DNA of 64,000 nucleotides from Onchocerca lupi (lineage: Eukaryota; Nematoda; Chromadorea; Rhabditida; Onchocercidae): positions 90,551-154,550 of the forward strand of contig JAOVVO010000121.1 in the NCBI GenBank assembly GCA_028564675.1. Direction: 5' to 3'. This document shows positions 42,701 through 54,288 of this stretch, piece by piece. The notes under the pieces were generated by a model. That model saw only the letters and a list, made by a program, of their open reading frames with translations. It was not told where the DNA came from and did not search any database. Position 1 is the stretch's first letter; every line of letters begins with the position of its first letter. The translations under genes and the position numbers were made by a program.

Positions 42701-45700
42701 GAATCTGTTTGTTGATTGGTTTTAGGAAATCTATTACAGGGCCTATTTTGTCTGGACATTCAGTTACCAGATTTGATAGTGGTCTTTTCACGCTTGTGGC
42801 GGGAAACAGTGTTGGCACGGTCAATTTTACAGTTCATGTGACTGTGGAATGTAAGCATTATTGTCTTAAGTTTTTTCTTGGTGTGTACTCGCTAATAACA
42901 AATAATGTATACCCGAAAATAAGAGCGTCTTGAGCTTGCTTTTCGGGAATTTCCGAAGAATGTTTTGTTGCAAGCTTTCTTAAAGGAATTTGGAAGGAAT
43001 ACTTATTCTGAAAAGTAAATTGTGACAATTGTGTATTCATGTCTCATGATCTTTTGTCTTTTTTTTGCAAACTTTTTTGGATATTCAGATGCAGCATATG
43101 TGACACACATAACTTCGCCAGTAGTAGCATCGGTAGGTGAGGAAGTAGTTATGGAATGTGAAGTGGATGGCGTTCCGAAGCGTGATGGTATGGTAAAATG
43201 GTTACGTGGAGAGCAAATTATTGAAGGAATCTCACTTGTTGGACAAACCAGAGCTGTTATGCGACTTAATGCTTCCTTTGAAACAAGTGGTTCTTATACT
43301 TGTCTTGCCGATAATGGAAAAGGGGTGGTTAGTTGTTTTAATTTGCCCTTTTCAAATGAAAATTTGCTTTGTCGCTTCTAGTTCTGTGTTCTTAACCTGA
43401 CCAAGTACTGCTCTTATCAAATTTTGGGTGTTCTCTTCAGTATTTTTGAATGTGTTGAAGATTATGAATAAATTATAACGAATTGGTGGTCGTTTAATGG
43501 AATGTAATGCTGGGTTTTAAAATTCTTAAATTATTTAAGGCTAATCGCACTATGGCTTATCTATTGGTCAACCGTGCACCGGCAATCGTTAGGCAGCCAT
43601 CGCTTTTACGAGCAGCTGGACCTTTGGGCGGACGGGTGCAATTGCGCTGTAGAGCGCATGCAGTTCCGGATGCTCACTTCCAGTGGATCGTTCAAGGCCA
43701 GTCAAGCCTAGTCCGACGTAATAGTTCTAAATATTCCTTCACAGTCCTTCAATTGAATTATTCCACATTTGAGGTTGGTGTCATTTCCGTAATTTAAACG
43801 AATCTTTAGTTTTTTTTAAAATTTAAATCATGATACTTGAAAATTTATGAAATAGTTATTAAAAGGTGTAAGAAACACATAAATTTCAGGGTGTGCTTTA
43901 TATTTCTTCCCTGGATCGTTACGACTATCAGCATCCGGTAAAATGTTTCGCAATAAATAGGTATGGAGAAGATACTGTTGAGATTTGGGTCAGTCCTCCA
44001 ACAGCCCCAGACACTCCAGTCTCATTACGAGTTTCAAATGTTACAAAAAATTCTGCATCATTTAACTGGATTCCTGGTTTTGATGGTGGTTCGGAACAAA
44101 TATTTGAAATTCGTTATCAAACGTCCATGGAAAATGTTTATCATATCGTTAATTCCTCATTTCCGGTTAGTTTTTCGGAGTTCCTAAAGTTTCACATCAT
44201 CACTGTTGATTAAAATAAGTTGGGATAACAGACTGCATTTCACATATCAATAAGTTTTTCGACTATCGCAGTGTTTTCTATAGAGGACCTATATTCGTCC
44301 AGTAGATTTCACGAAATATGCTTCTTTTGTATTTATTAGTCTTTTTTGCATATCATTTGAATTTTATGGAGATTTTAAGGAAGTAGAAATCCGAGGACTG
44401 GAACCGGCTTCTCTGTACGAAATCTCAATCCGGGCACGTAATAAACGTGGTATGGTATCAGAATTCTCTCGACCACCTATTATTGTATACACAAAAGACG
44501 AATACGGAATGGACGTTGTTAGTGTGCCAAAGGTTGGCGAGTATTGTGCGCACATTTTAGAATTTCGGAGTCTTTAATATTTTAAAATTATAACTTGTTT
44601 TGATTGCTTTGAAAAATTGAGTTTTGGGACCGTGAAGCTCTAAAATAGTATCAATTTATTTGTTTTAGAAAGATTCTTTCCCTGTACCAATAATCGTATT
44701 ATTCGGCATATGTTGCGTAATTCTGCTATTAATAAATTGCTTTGTACTCTGTTATATGCATCGACGGAAACGGAGGAAGAAGATGCAAGGTGAGTTTGGT
44801 AACGTTTAATTTTTTCACTTCCTGAAATCCTGTTTAATAGATTTTAATTAGTTTTCCTTATCGACAAAATGGTCTCTTATGTTATTCACTCAATGTAATT
44901 TTCAAGAAAAAACAGAGATGATACGGAATGCTAATAATAGTGGCTCAGATGTAAAGTTGGTACAGATGTACGGAGCGTTAACAAGTGTTGAAAGCCCATG
45001 TAGGCCAGATTCAACCAATACAAACAGAAGCGAATTAGGTCATGAACCAGATTCCGAGGATGATCAAAGTTTGCGAACAATGATTGTATGTGTTAATTTA
45101 TTTTGCAAATATTCTCTGTTTCTTGTTTCCTCCCCAGTAAACATTCTCTACTCTTTATGTTGATCGAAATTTATTTTTTGAGGAGGTTAGTCCAAATGGA
45201 TATGTGCAACAAGTAGATCCAGTTAATTATTATGAACGGGAATGTTTGGTTGAATATGAATTTGATCGTAAGTCATAACTTTCTTTATTTTCCAAATCTC
45301 AATTCTGCACTTTTCTTATTTGTATTGCTTGGAAATGCATTTGTCAACTTTTAGCAAATCTATATGGTGATGTTATCAAATCAAATACGTTGCAAAGGTC
45401 ACCGCATAATTACGACAATCTTCGCTATCCTGTACTTTTTTGAGTCTTTCTATTTATTTGAAATAAAACAAACAGAAAGTAATATTTGCGTTTCATGTAA
45501 TTTTTCCATTAGTTGATGAATACAAGCGGAAATCCCTACAAGCTTAATAATTTCAAGTATTGGTTTTCAGAAGGTTATAGATTATTAGCCAAAATTATTA
45601 AATGCAAAGTTTTTTTATGTAGAAATTATCGGAAAACGGTGATACGTCAGTCAGTTTTGTGGATGGAGGTTCACTGTCGCTGATGACGGATGTGAATGAT

Positions 45701-45874
45701 GTCGGTTCTCCACGTCGAATACATAAACCACGTGTCATTGATTCCAGTTCTTCAGCCAATTTGCTTGCAAATAATAATAACACCACTCCGCAAATGTTGA
45801 GCACATTTCTGCATCGTGGTGGCATACATACCACTCCATTTAGTTTTGCGCATGTTGACGGTGACCTTGTATAA
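37873..45874 (+). CDS. syg-2: Nephrin/SYG-2-like immunoglobulin-superfamily adhesion receptor (5' partial)
   Basis: A cell-surface receptor for neuronal or other cell recognition; C. elegans SYG-2 binds SYG-1 to place synapses, and nephrin and Sns/Hibris are relatives. Exons: 37873-37967, 38183-38364, 38789-39014, 39097-39188, 39447-39619, 40184-40307, 40383-40461, 40617-40837, 40944-41077, 41677-41833, 41931-42111, 42237-42382, 42498-42662, 42740-42850, 43089-43327, 43540-43773, 43890-44165, 44380-44532, 44669-44789, 44907-45085, 45183-45267, 45355-45431, 45623-45874. All phases join, giving 1233 residues. Ig domains lie at about 1-92, 93-198, 199-297, 298-397, 398-494, 495-603, 604-695, 696-775 and 776-885, then one FN3 (888-990), a transmembrane helix (1001-1026) with a basic stop (HRRKRRKK), and a tail of about 200 residues ending VDGDLV, a possible PDZ ligand. 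Most Ig modules begin at phase-1 borders with APP/PPR-type linkers. Ig7 lacks a clear first Cys (NLTLRANPP). The signal peptide and start lie upstream and were not found. Confidence 0.92.
39670..39702. repeat. TA dinucleotide microsatellite in an intron
   Basis: A (TA)n run lies in the intron between the exons ending at 39619 and starting at 40184 of the SYG-2-like gene. Confidence 0.9.
45462..45467 (+). promoter_or_regulatory. Possible intronic polyadenylation signal
   Basis: AATAAA lies about 19 bases after an in-frame TGA (45441-45443) reached if the donor at 45432 of the SYG-2-like gene is not used. That would end the receptor with VLF and drop the last exon (residues about 1151-1233), including the possible PDZ ligand. 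Use of the site is inferred. Confidence 0.4.
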
Positions 45875-47959
45875 CTTTTATTTTCAGAAGTCTAGTGTTT
45901 CATGTAAAATAATTTGTGAGATCCGGTTAGGCGCAATGGTCTTTGACAACATCGCACAGGTAAAATTATGCCAAATCCCAAAATAAGCTAAATTATTCAA
46001 AGCTTGTAGTATAGATTGGAAATGATGGTTGCGAAATTGTTACCACAACAATTAGAAAATTATTTGATTCTTGGAAATAAGAAACAGTTGTCATTTTTGA
46101 TTTCCGTAATTACTGAAGATATTATAATTAGGACGTTTTCATTGGCAGGCATTTATGTTATTCTCAAAAAAGTTAACTCGGGTGTTTGCCGACGGGTTTT
46201 TCTTTTTTTTTTTTTTTTTTCATTCAGAGTTATGCTTTTCTGTGGCAGTTTTCTTAAATATCTTATTCTCCTTAATTTCTAGATTTCTGTGTTGTAAATT
46301 TATTTTTATATTCCCACCACTTTCATACTTTTCTTTTTGTTTAAAATGTACTAGTAACTTTCTGGAAGTAAATGCAACTAATTTTACTATGATTTCAACC
46401 AGTATACTATTTATGTATTGCCTTTTTTGTGAGCTGGTGTGAACTTGTTTCAATTTTTTCAACTAGCTGCCTCATTATGTGTCCACAGATTTATACTAGT
46501 TCTTCTTTTTTATCTTTTTTTTTTTTTTTTTTTAGATTTTAACTTTTACGAAGTTCGAATATTCATATTTGATCAGTCATCCATTTTAGGCAAATTTATT
46601 TGCTTTATCAAATGCCCAAAGTTGTTGGTCCGCTAACCAGTTCTGTTATCGCATGTACTTGTAAATTTTATTTTTTAGTTATCCTTGGTTTGCTCAAACC
46701 GTTGCCATTTTAGAGTTCTTTGTAGTTCATGTAACATGTCGAGCTGTGAAAATTAGAAGTTATACGTTATGATGTTCTATACAAACTTTAAATAAAGATG
46801 TTTTCATTTTCTTCTGTAATATAGAACATATCAGTTTCTTCAGTAGTACCACCATTGGATAAGTTGAAATGGATGAGGTCATAATTTTCTTCCGCGGGCT
46901 GGTACTTGTCAGGTGTGTGTAGTTGTGGCATTAACGCAGTTTATCAAATATTCTTAAGTTTAGGAATGTGACGTTCCTAACTAGTCTGGAATGATGGGGT
47001 TGTCTTTTAAATTGGTCCTTGCAGCCGTTGGTAAGATTGGGAGGTAACACAAACAGAAGAAAAATAGTTCGATTTTTAGAAGCGGGGATGGGGCCGAATT
47101 TCCCAAGTCGATGCAAGCAAAACAGTTGGTGAATTGCAAGTTGCGTCGTAGTTTTTTGGACTTCAGATGATTATGGTATTATATTTAAATTTCCAAATCA
47201 GACACCCTGCACAACTATTTTGGTAGAATCTTGGGTATCCCTAAGAAGAAGAGGGAAGGAAGAAGGGGTTGAAAGTGCCTTTTAAAGTTTTCACAAAAGA
47301 TTACTTTTGAAGTAGCTATGAATTCTTAATAATGTCGAGGTAGTATCATTGGCGGAGTGTGGACGGTTATTATTTGTTGGTCAAATATTTCGGGAAATCA
47401 CCATGGATACTGGGATTTGAGCTTAGACAGGATGGGCTCGTTGACATGCTCAAGTTCCTATGCACAAGCTTGATCTATCACCGAATGCTTGGCTGCTGCT
47501 TACTGACCAATGTCTTCAAAGTCCACCTTCTCATGCTTGTTTACTGCCAATTTGTTACTACCAAACAGCGTTTTGAACGTTGTGCATTGCCAACAGATCA
47601 TATTGTGGTATTTCATTCTCATCTTTCATTGGCTTTTATAATAAAACTGCTGAATTTACGATCATCCATGAACTTCAATTCCATATTTGATTGAAATTCA
47701 GAAATGTTTAGATTTACTTGGGCTTTCTAAAATGATCATAACTTTGCCTAGTCTAGGCTGCCTTTATAAAGCAGTTTTGAAATCTGTTTCGTCTATTGGA
47801 AGAGTGATTCTTTATTCTCTTTCATTTATTTTGAAAATTTCATTTTAAAACCTTAAAAATTAGAAAAAAGGAGCACATATGATTTGTTCCTGAAACAAAG
47901 GATTAGATCTCATAATGTGCTGAACTTCCAATTGAAATGACGTAAAGATCATTCCATAG
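45875..47959. other. 3' flank of the SYG-2-like gene and upstream region of the mucin/SEA-like gene
   Basis: T-rich DNA with poly-T tracts near 46205-46220 and 46518-46535. A canonical AATAAA at 46791-46796 could end a long 3' untranslated region of the SYG-2-like gene. The 5' exons of the next gene, with its expected signal peptide, should lie in the right half, but none was convincingly identified; the frame at 47359-47694 lacks joining splice sites. Confidence 0.4.
46791..46796 (+). promoter_or_regulatory. Candidate polyadenylation signal of the SYG-2-like gene
   Basis: AATAAA about 920 bases after the stop at 45874, in a T-rich stretch. No other gene on this strand ends nearby. Confidence 0.35.
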
Positions 47960-50900
47960 GTGCATTCATCCAATTCCAATGTTTCTGTCACCGATTGGGT
48001 AGTTGTCATCTCAGATGAATCAAAAGTTGAATTTCAAGAAAAGTTTCTGCGTGGAAAAGTTTGGTCGGGTAACTCGACACTGAACTTCCAACCGCATGGT
48101 CAAACGGAAAATTTTTCTGCTCATCATGATGTGTTTTCCATTTTCGAACTTTCACAAGTAATGTTGCAAACAAAATGCGAACAAATTCAGGTAAGTTTGT
48201 TGTTTCTATGTAGGGAAAATTGTTTTCTTTAACTGCAAACCGTTCCAAGAAAGTTGTTTTACTCGAACGAAAAAGAGGTAAATCTCATGTAAAATTTTCC
48301 CAATTGCATGTTTAAAGGGAAAGAGAACTGCTGTAGCAATTGAATTGATTATTGCAGACCTTTTGAATGTTCAGCATGATGATTAACTCTCAAAAATTCT
48401 TTACACTATCCATTGTCGACTAAATTAAAAAAGATCTTTTCATCTCTCGCTATCAACATGATAGTTTCGAAATGATAATTTATTTTCAAGGATTATGATC
48501 GTTTTGTTTTTCCAAGATTAGGAGAGAGTTTCGTTTTTCTTAAAGGATCTTCACTTAAGGTCAAAGAAGGAGAAGAGAAAAGACTGATAGTTGGAATTCC
48601 TTCAAAATCCCAGTTTTTTGAACATTTTTATCGGAATGCAAACTTTTCTAGGGTGAATCGCTGCACTCACTGACGATTTAATGCATTGATTAGTTTATAA
48701 AATTCGGTTAGCTATGATATCAAAGAAATATTCTCTTCTGACCTTTATTTTTCTCTTTCAATATTGTTTCATCATGACTAGATTGAAGTTCATAATTAAT
48801 AACTAATTAATGGATTTGACTTTCAGATGTTTCTGAGGTCAAACCGAAGCACTGATGGTCATTCCTATATGGAATATAGAGCCGATAAGAATATCAACTT
48901 AGTTTTCTCCAGTGGTATTACTCAAGTAAATGCATTTAGTGGCCGATGGGCTTATGTTTCGGTTGTTACCTGGCAGTTACCTGTGTCCAGTCAAGTTACC
49001 ATCGGTTCCAATATTTTGAGTAATCTCAGTCGACAGCTTCGTATTGTTTCAGTCAATAGTAACTACAATATTAATATAACTGTTTTCGATGCAAAGGTTA
49101 AATCTTCAAGATTTTTGTACTGTTCTATATTTTTATTGATCGTTTGAGTATATTGATTCATTTCTCTTTCAAAAAAAAATTTTTTTCTGAGATTCTTGCA
49201 ATTTTCTGATCTAGTTTTTTTTTCTAAGAACTACTATAATTTCACGATGACAGCTATCTTTATTTACCAACAATTCTTGCAAATCTTAAAACTAACAACG
49301 TTATTTAGATGCAAATGCGATATGGAAATATTACTGTACAGATAACATCAGATTATCGTTTTTTGAGGATAAGATCAGAACTGTACGTTGTTAATTTAAA
49401 AACTGTTATATCACCTTTCGAAATTTCGATTTCTGATCAAGAGATGATTGTACGATGCGAAAATGAACAAGCAGTCGTCCAGTTGCTCCCTAACTCGTCG
49501 AATATTATCATTGGCACAAATCAGTATTCCAGGTATTTGAGTTTTCAGCAAACATTCGTTGCAAAATCCAAAGTTTTGTGTTTTATGGTTTTTAAAAAGC
49601 TATTCAGAAGAGTTCTTTTTCATCTTCTTTGTTTCACTGCATAAAAGTAGTACTACTTTTCATAGAATGATCATTGATCGCGGAAGAGAAGCGGTAGTTC
49701 TAGGAGGTCAAGAAGTACGTCCGGCTGGCAATATCAATCTTTTATCAATGCAGTTAAAAATTTTATTGAAATCTGGCAATATTAGCTTCATTCATGCATC
49801 TACAAATCGTTCACAAATTACAATGCAGTCCACCTCAACAAATGTTCGCATTTTCCTTTCCATTAACTCAATTTTTTTGGAGAATTGTTCGTTGTGTAAT
49901 CGCTGGATTAATTGGAAAATCGAAGCACAAAAACTGAAATTATATTAATGGATCTTTTGAAAACCCATCCCTAGCACAAAAATGAATTCAATATCTGCAA
50001 TAATTCTGTAACTGTTATTTTTATGTGTTGCAGATGGCTTCAACTGCTGCGCACCATGCCGTGGATATCATTGGTGGGAGAATAAATTTAAGTGTTTTCA
50101 CGGGTAACATTTCAATGAATATCATTGCAGACACTCATTTAGAATCATTACCAACAATGATAACTCCATTTCTAACTCCTCAGGATAATTTTGAAGATAT
50201 CAGAATAGATGATTCGAATCGTAACTTTCCCACAGATGAACAAAATAGCAGTAATAATTCGGTATCAGCCACACAAGTAGCATTTACGATGGTTAGCCAT
50301 TCAGTTTCAAATGAAAACAGTGATTTCCGAGCTGAAGTTACTGCAACAACAGATGATCATGTACCTGAATCGGCTTTTACAATTCCATTGCTTCTTCTGT
50401 CAACCATAAAACCTACTAGCACAGTTTCGCTTGTATTTCCTGAACCATCATTAGCAACCATTTTGCCAAGCAGGACAACTTCAACGCCTTTAAGCTCTAC
50501 CAGAAGTACAGCTTTATCATATTCTGAGAAAATCACTTCGCATATAAGTTTTACTACTAAAACTACAAGCACGGAACGAATTAGTACTTCGATGGACACG
50601 TCCAATTGGCCAAAAGTTGACGAAAAAACTTCAGATACATCAAATACGTCAACAGTGGCTCCTTCAAGCATGTTATCCACGTTAACGTCTGTGTATTCCA
50701 GCCCTTCATTCTCGCCAACGGATGTGCCTTCTAGTATATTATCCAGTTCTTCGGCGACTATGTTTTCAAACATTCCAAATATTCCGGTTAGAACACTGAC
50801 CAGCAGCCGAACAGCTGAAATCATGATTAGCAACATGTCTGTCACTTCTCTCATTCCACAATCATTTACTAGTACTTCGATAATAAACAGCTCTGGTAGT

Positions 50901-51467
50901 ATTTCTGGAAATGAATATACTGAAGATGAGAACAACGAAAATGTTCAAACCGATTTGATCGAATTTAGCTGGGATAACGTTGGAGAAAGTAGCATACCTA
51001 TTATGATGACTACCACCGTGATTGCCATTATGGCGCATACAGGTAAATTCTATCTAACCATACTAATTTTGAATTTTGGAAAATTTGAAGTACAGATGGC
51101 AACTTTACAGCCATATATTGATTATAAATTTGATTCGTCCGATCGTTCTTCTCAATCTTTTATTCTTTAAAACCTTGATTTTGTGAATGATCCGATCTTT
51201 GACATAAGCATTTGGCAGCATATCAAATTCCATAAAATCTCAAATTGGAATATATTATCTATGAAATCGTATTAAGTATATATTATCCATGGAATCGTAG
51301 AAAGCAGCAAAAATGCTTTTTTTTTTTTAATTTTAGATAAAAGGAAAAGTCTCGCACCAGAAAAAGATCGAAGTACCAAATGTATCGACATAGAACTATC
51401 AAAAAAGCAGAGTACCCGTGAGTTGAAGTTTCATTATTGTTTTCCTTGCTTTTATTTAGATTTCGTC

Positions 51468-51507
<40 letters not shown>

Positions 51508-53529
51508 AAAGTCAAAAGCTTAATGGAATCAATTTCAGTCTTATCTACTTTATACTTTAAAAGTTTATTTGACTTCTCGAAACCAAATTTTACCGAAAGT
51601 AATTCAGCTCTGTATTGATTTTGATATTTAAGTGTTTGTTGACTTTAAGTTTAATTCTGAAGTTCCTTTGTTTCCATGTTCCGATAAGTTCCTTTTTTTT
51701 TTTCATATTCCGATTGCCTAAACTTCATGAATCACATTAGTGTAGTGTTCTCTCTTTTCATGATTTATATATTTTTTTTGTTGATTGCATATGCTGAGAG
51801 CAGCGATTATTTACGTTTCCTATCACGATTCATAGATATTATCCTGAGCAAAATCGCAAATGCTGAATAATGAACAATATTGACCGAACTTACACCAATG
51901 GTTTAACATCATTATTTGCAGCATTACCAACAGTAATGGTTACATCAAAAGCAACAGCAAAACCAATTACTGTGAAAACAAACCGCTCAATTGGTCAAAT
52001 TTCGTAATTTTCATTAGATACTTTAAGTGATTCCTTATTCATACTTTCTAGTCGCTCTTTTATCTCTTCGGAAATTGCAGGCTCGGCATGGACTCCGTTT
52101 GCTTCTTTACCATTTGAATTCCCACCAGCTACTCATCATCCTTCCACTGATTCATTTCTAAAGGGTTGTTTATTTTATGATTTCTTTTTCTAAATAACAC
52201 AATGATAGGATTTGAATTCATTGCATTTCTTTTGTCTTTTCTTTTCTTTTAACTGAGGTTTTCAAATTTGCGCTATATTTCAGGCAGTTCCATCCAACAA
52301 AATGACGAAGCAAAAAGTGAAATAACTTTTCTTAGAAATGAAATTTCGAAGAATGAGGACTGGAACAAAAGTGCTTTTGATGTCCCTTCTGTTCCCATGA
52401 TCACTTCTCTAAAAGAACTTTTCGGTAAAATCATACAGCATGGTTCTCCAAGAAAGGAAAATCAAAGTAATCATGGAAATCCAGAAACTGAATTCGAACA
52501 GCAGCAAAATTTCTCCTCCAATAGTAAATTCAAGCGTGCATTGTCTGGCTTTGAAAATGAAGAAATCTACGAAATTCAGCTGAAAATACCGCTTGATATT
52601 AGTTTAACGGCAATGGAATTGGATCGTGAACTGTTGTTGGCATTGAAAAAATTTATGCTTTTCACTAACTTGCATGAACGACAATTACCGATCAGTGAAG
52701 ATGCAATACGGATTAAAGTCATTTTTAACTTTGTTCCTCCATGCACTTTGGATTTATTTAATTTTTTGAAATTCAATTTCTTTTTAGTGTTTGTTTCTCT
52801 ACTGAGTGCGCTTTTCATTATTATGAGATAAGACTTTCGAAATCTAGATGTGCAGGAAATATTAAAAGGTAAAATAGGCTCAAAATTTCAAGCTTTATCA
52901 TCATTTATTAGTTCTAAGCGTTAAATTTTAGGGGTGACACTTTATACTTGTTCATAATGGAGACTGCTTCTATTTTTCTTAAATTTTTTGTTCTCAGTTC
53001 ATTGCTCAAATTTTTCAGATAACAAACATGGAACGAAACGGTGAATACCTGAAAGTACTCTACTCAGTATCTTTTAACACAAAAGTGACTCCCTACACTA
53101 GTGGTTGTAATGATAGAGTAAGCTACTTCCTTTACAAAGAAAATCGAAATTTATTTCTTGATGAAGCCACCACTAAAAACTAGAAAACCAATTAAAAGGC
53201 GACAAGTTTTTCTTTCACTTATGAAATCTTCCATTTGGTTGAGACATCGGAATTATTTCGTAGTTTATTGTATCAAATTGTTGCAAAAATTAAATTTTGT
53301 AGTAAAAAGACTCGATGTAATTAATCGTAACTTATTGAAGATAAATGAAGCATCCAAATGCGCTCAAAATCCTGAACCCAATGGGGCTGAATTAGTGTTC
53401 GTAATAGTTGGTATTGTTGTGTTATTTTCCGCTGGTACTCTATTGGTTTGCCACAAACAGTGTTGCAAGTTTGTGATAAGATCGCTTTCTAATAAGTTCT
53501 ATTCTCAAGTCAATAAATACAGCTTATGA
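47960..53529 (+). CDS. Unrecognised mucin-like, SEA-like single-pass membrane glycoprotein (5' partial)
   Basis: Exons: 47960-48190, 48827-49096, 49309-49532, 49666-49843, 50034-51042, 51337-51417, an uncertain 51922-52003, 52081-52164, 52284-about 52719, 53019-about 53103/53117, and about 53264/53341-53529. The first four exons encode beta-rich sequence with repeating N-I-T/S motifs (NINITVFDAK, GNITVQITSDY, GNISFIHAS, GNISMNIIAD) and many N-glycosylation sites. The 1009-bp exon is Ser/Thr-rich over about 290 residues, like a mucin stalk. The exon at 52284 ends in a SEA-like segment (EIQLKIPLDISLTAMELDRE... then, after splicing, NGEYLKVLYSVSFN), with no clear G-S autocleavage motif. The last exon has a transmembrane helix (ELVFVIVGIVVLFSAGTLLV), a CHKQCCKF juxtamembrane motif and a tail of about 20 residues. 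Splices around 51.9-52.1 and 53.1-53.3 kb are unsettled: the 51922 exon breaks the frame to 52081, while 51417 joins 52081 in phase 1. The signal peptide was not found. No known family was recognised for the N-terminal part. Confidence 0.7.
51250..51300. repeat. Short tandem duplication of about 22 bp in an intron
   Basis: Two near-identical copies (TATATTATCTATGAAATCGT and TATATTATCCATGGAATCGT) lie in the intron after the Ser/Thr-rich exon of the mucin/SEA-like gene. Confidence 0.75.
51471..51506. repeat. Poly-T homopolymer
   Basis: An uninterrupted run of about 36 T residues in an intron of the mucin/SEA-like gene. Length errors in assembly are likely at such a site. Confidence 0.9.
53512..53517 (+). 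promoter_or_regulatory. AATAAA overlapping the end of the mucin/SEA-like coding region
   Basis: An AATAAA hexamer lies inside the last codons, ending 12 bases before the last base of the TGA stop at 53527-53529. If used, the 3' untranslated region would be only a few bases. Confidence 0.35.
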
Positions 53530-54288
53530 ATCATTATTTTACATCATTATGACACCGTTTTTGTCTAACTGAACTAGAAGTCAAGCACATCTGCATCTAC
53601 AGTTCATTCTTTATTATTAATTTTTTCCCCTTTTAAAAAAATTTTTTTCTTTTCAAAATATCCTATTTGGTGATAGATTGATCGGCACATCAATCACAAT
53701 AGGTGCTGAATGGAAATTGAAAGCAATCTTGAGATTCTTTAAAGAAATTTTTTTTATAACAATGCCTGGAATTTTCGGTTCTCTAAAATATTATTCTCTT
53801 AAATTTTTGTCCATAAACAATATCATTATAGGCTCTTTCGATAAGGAATTAACTCAACGGATATTTCCTGAAACTGTGATACTGCAGTAACAATCATTAC
53901 GATGTGAAACAGTGTTTGTCACAAATTGATTCGAGCAGGTTTCTTAATTTCCTAGATTAGCAACTGTTAAACTATGTTTGCTCAGACTTTTGTGATCTCC
54001 AAGATACCGCCTCAGATTTGTTTCAAACTGATAATTTTTTTTTATAACGTTTATTTGTGATTCTGTTTATTAGTAATGCTTGTAATTATTTTCAGAATGG
54101 AAAACATCTTTCTAATTTTTCACATAATATGAAACTGCACATTTATTATAAAAAATTTGCTTTTAAATTTGACTCCATCATCAGCCTTTCAATTCGGAAA
54201 CTAGATTTGATTTTAGACTAATCATTCAAGATCTACTTCGTAAGATCCAATTAAATTTTATTTATGATATGCTTTTGCTTGTTTAATT
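53530..54288. other. Space between two convergent genes
   Basis: Separates the 3' ends of the plus-strand mucin/SEA-like gene and the minus-strand Ly6-like gene. A plus frame at 53678-53890 has no joining splice sites or recognisable motif. Otherwise only the minus-strand polyadenylation signal near 54257 is noted. Confidence 0.4.
54257..54262 (-). promoter_or_regulatory. Polyadenylation signal of the Ly6-like gene
   Basis: AATAAA on the minus strand, about 27 bases after the stop codon at 54291-54289. This is the expected position for a compact nematode 3' untranslated region. Confidence 0.65.

Noticed and set aside
47359..47694. Possible upstream exon of the mucin/SEA-like gene
   Set aside because: No donor or acceptor that joins the exon at 47960 in phase was recognised, and the peptide lacks a clear signal sequence.
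50357..50935. Minus-strand open frame of 192 codons
   Set aside because: It mirrors the Ser/Thr-rich coding exon of the plus-strand gene; its Val/Glu/Ser-rich content is the complement of that bias, and it has no splice partners.
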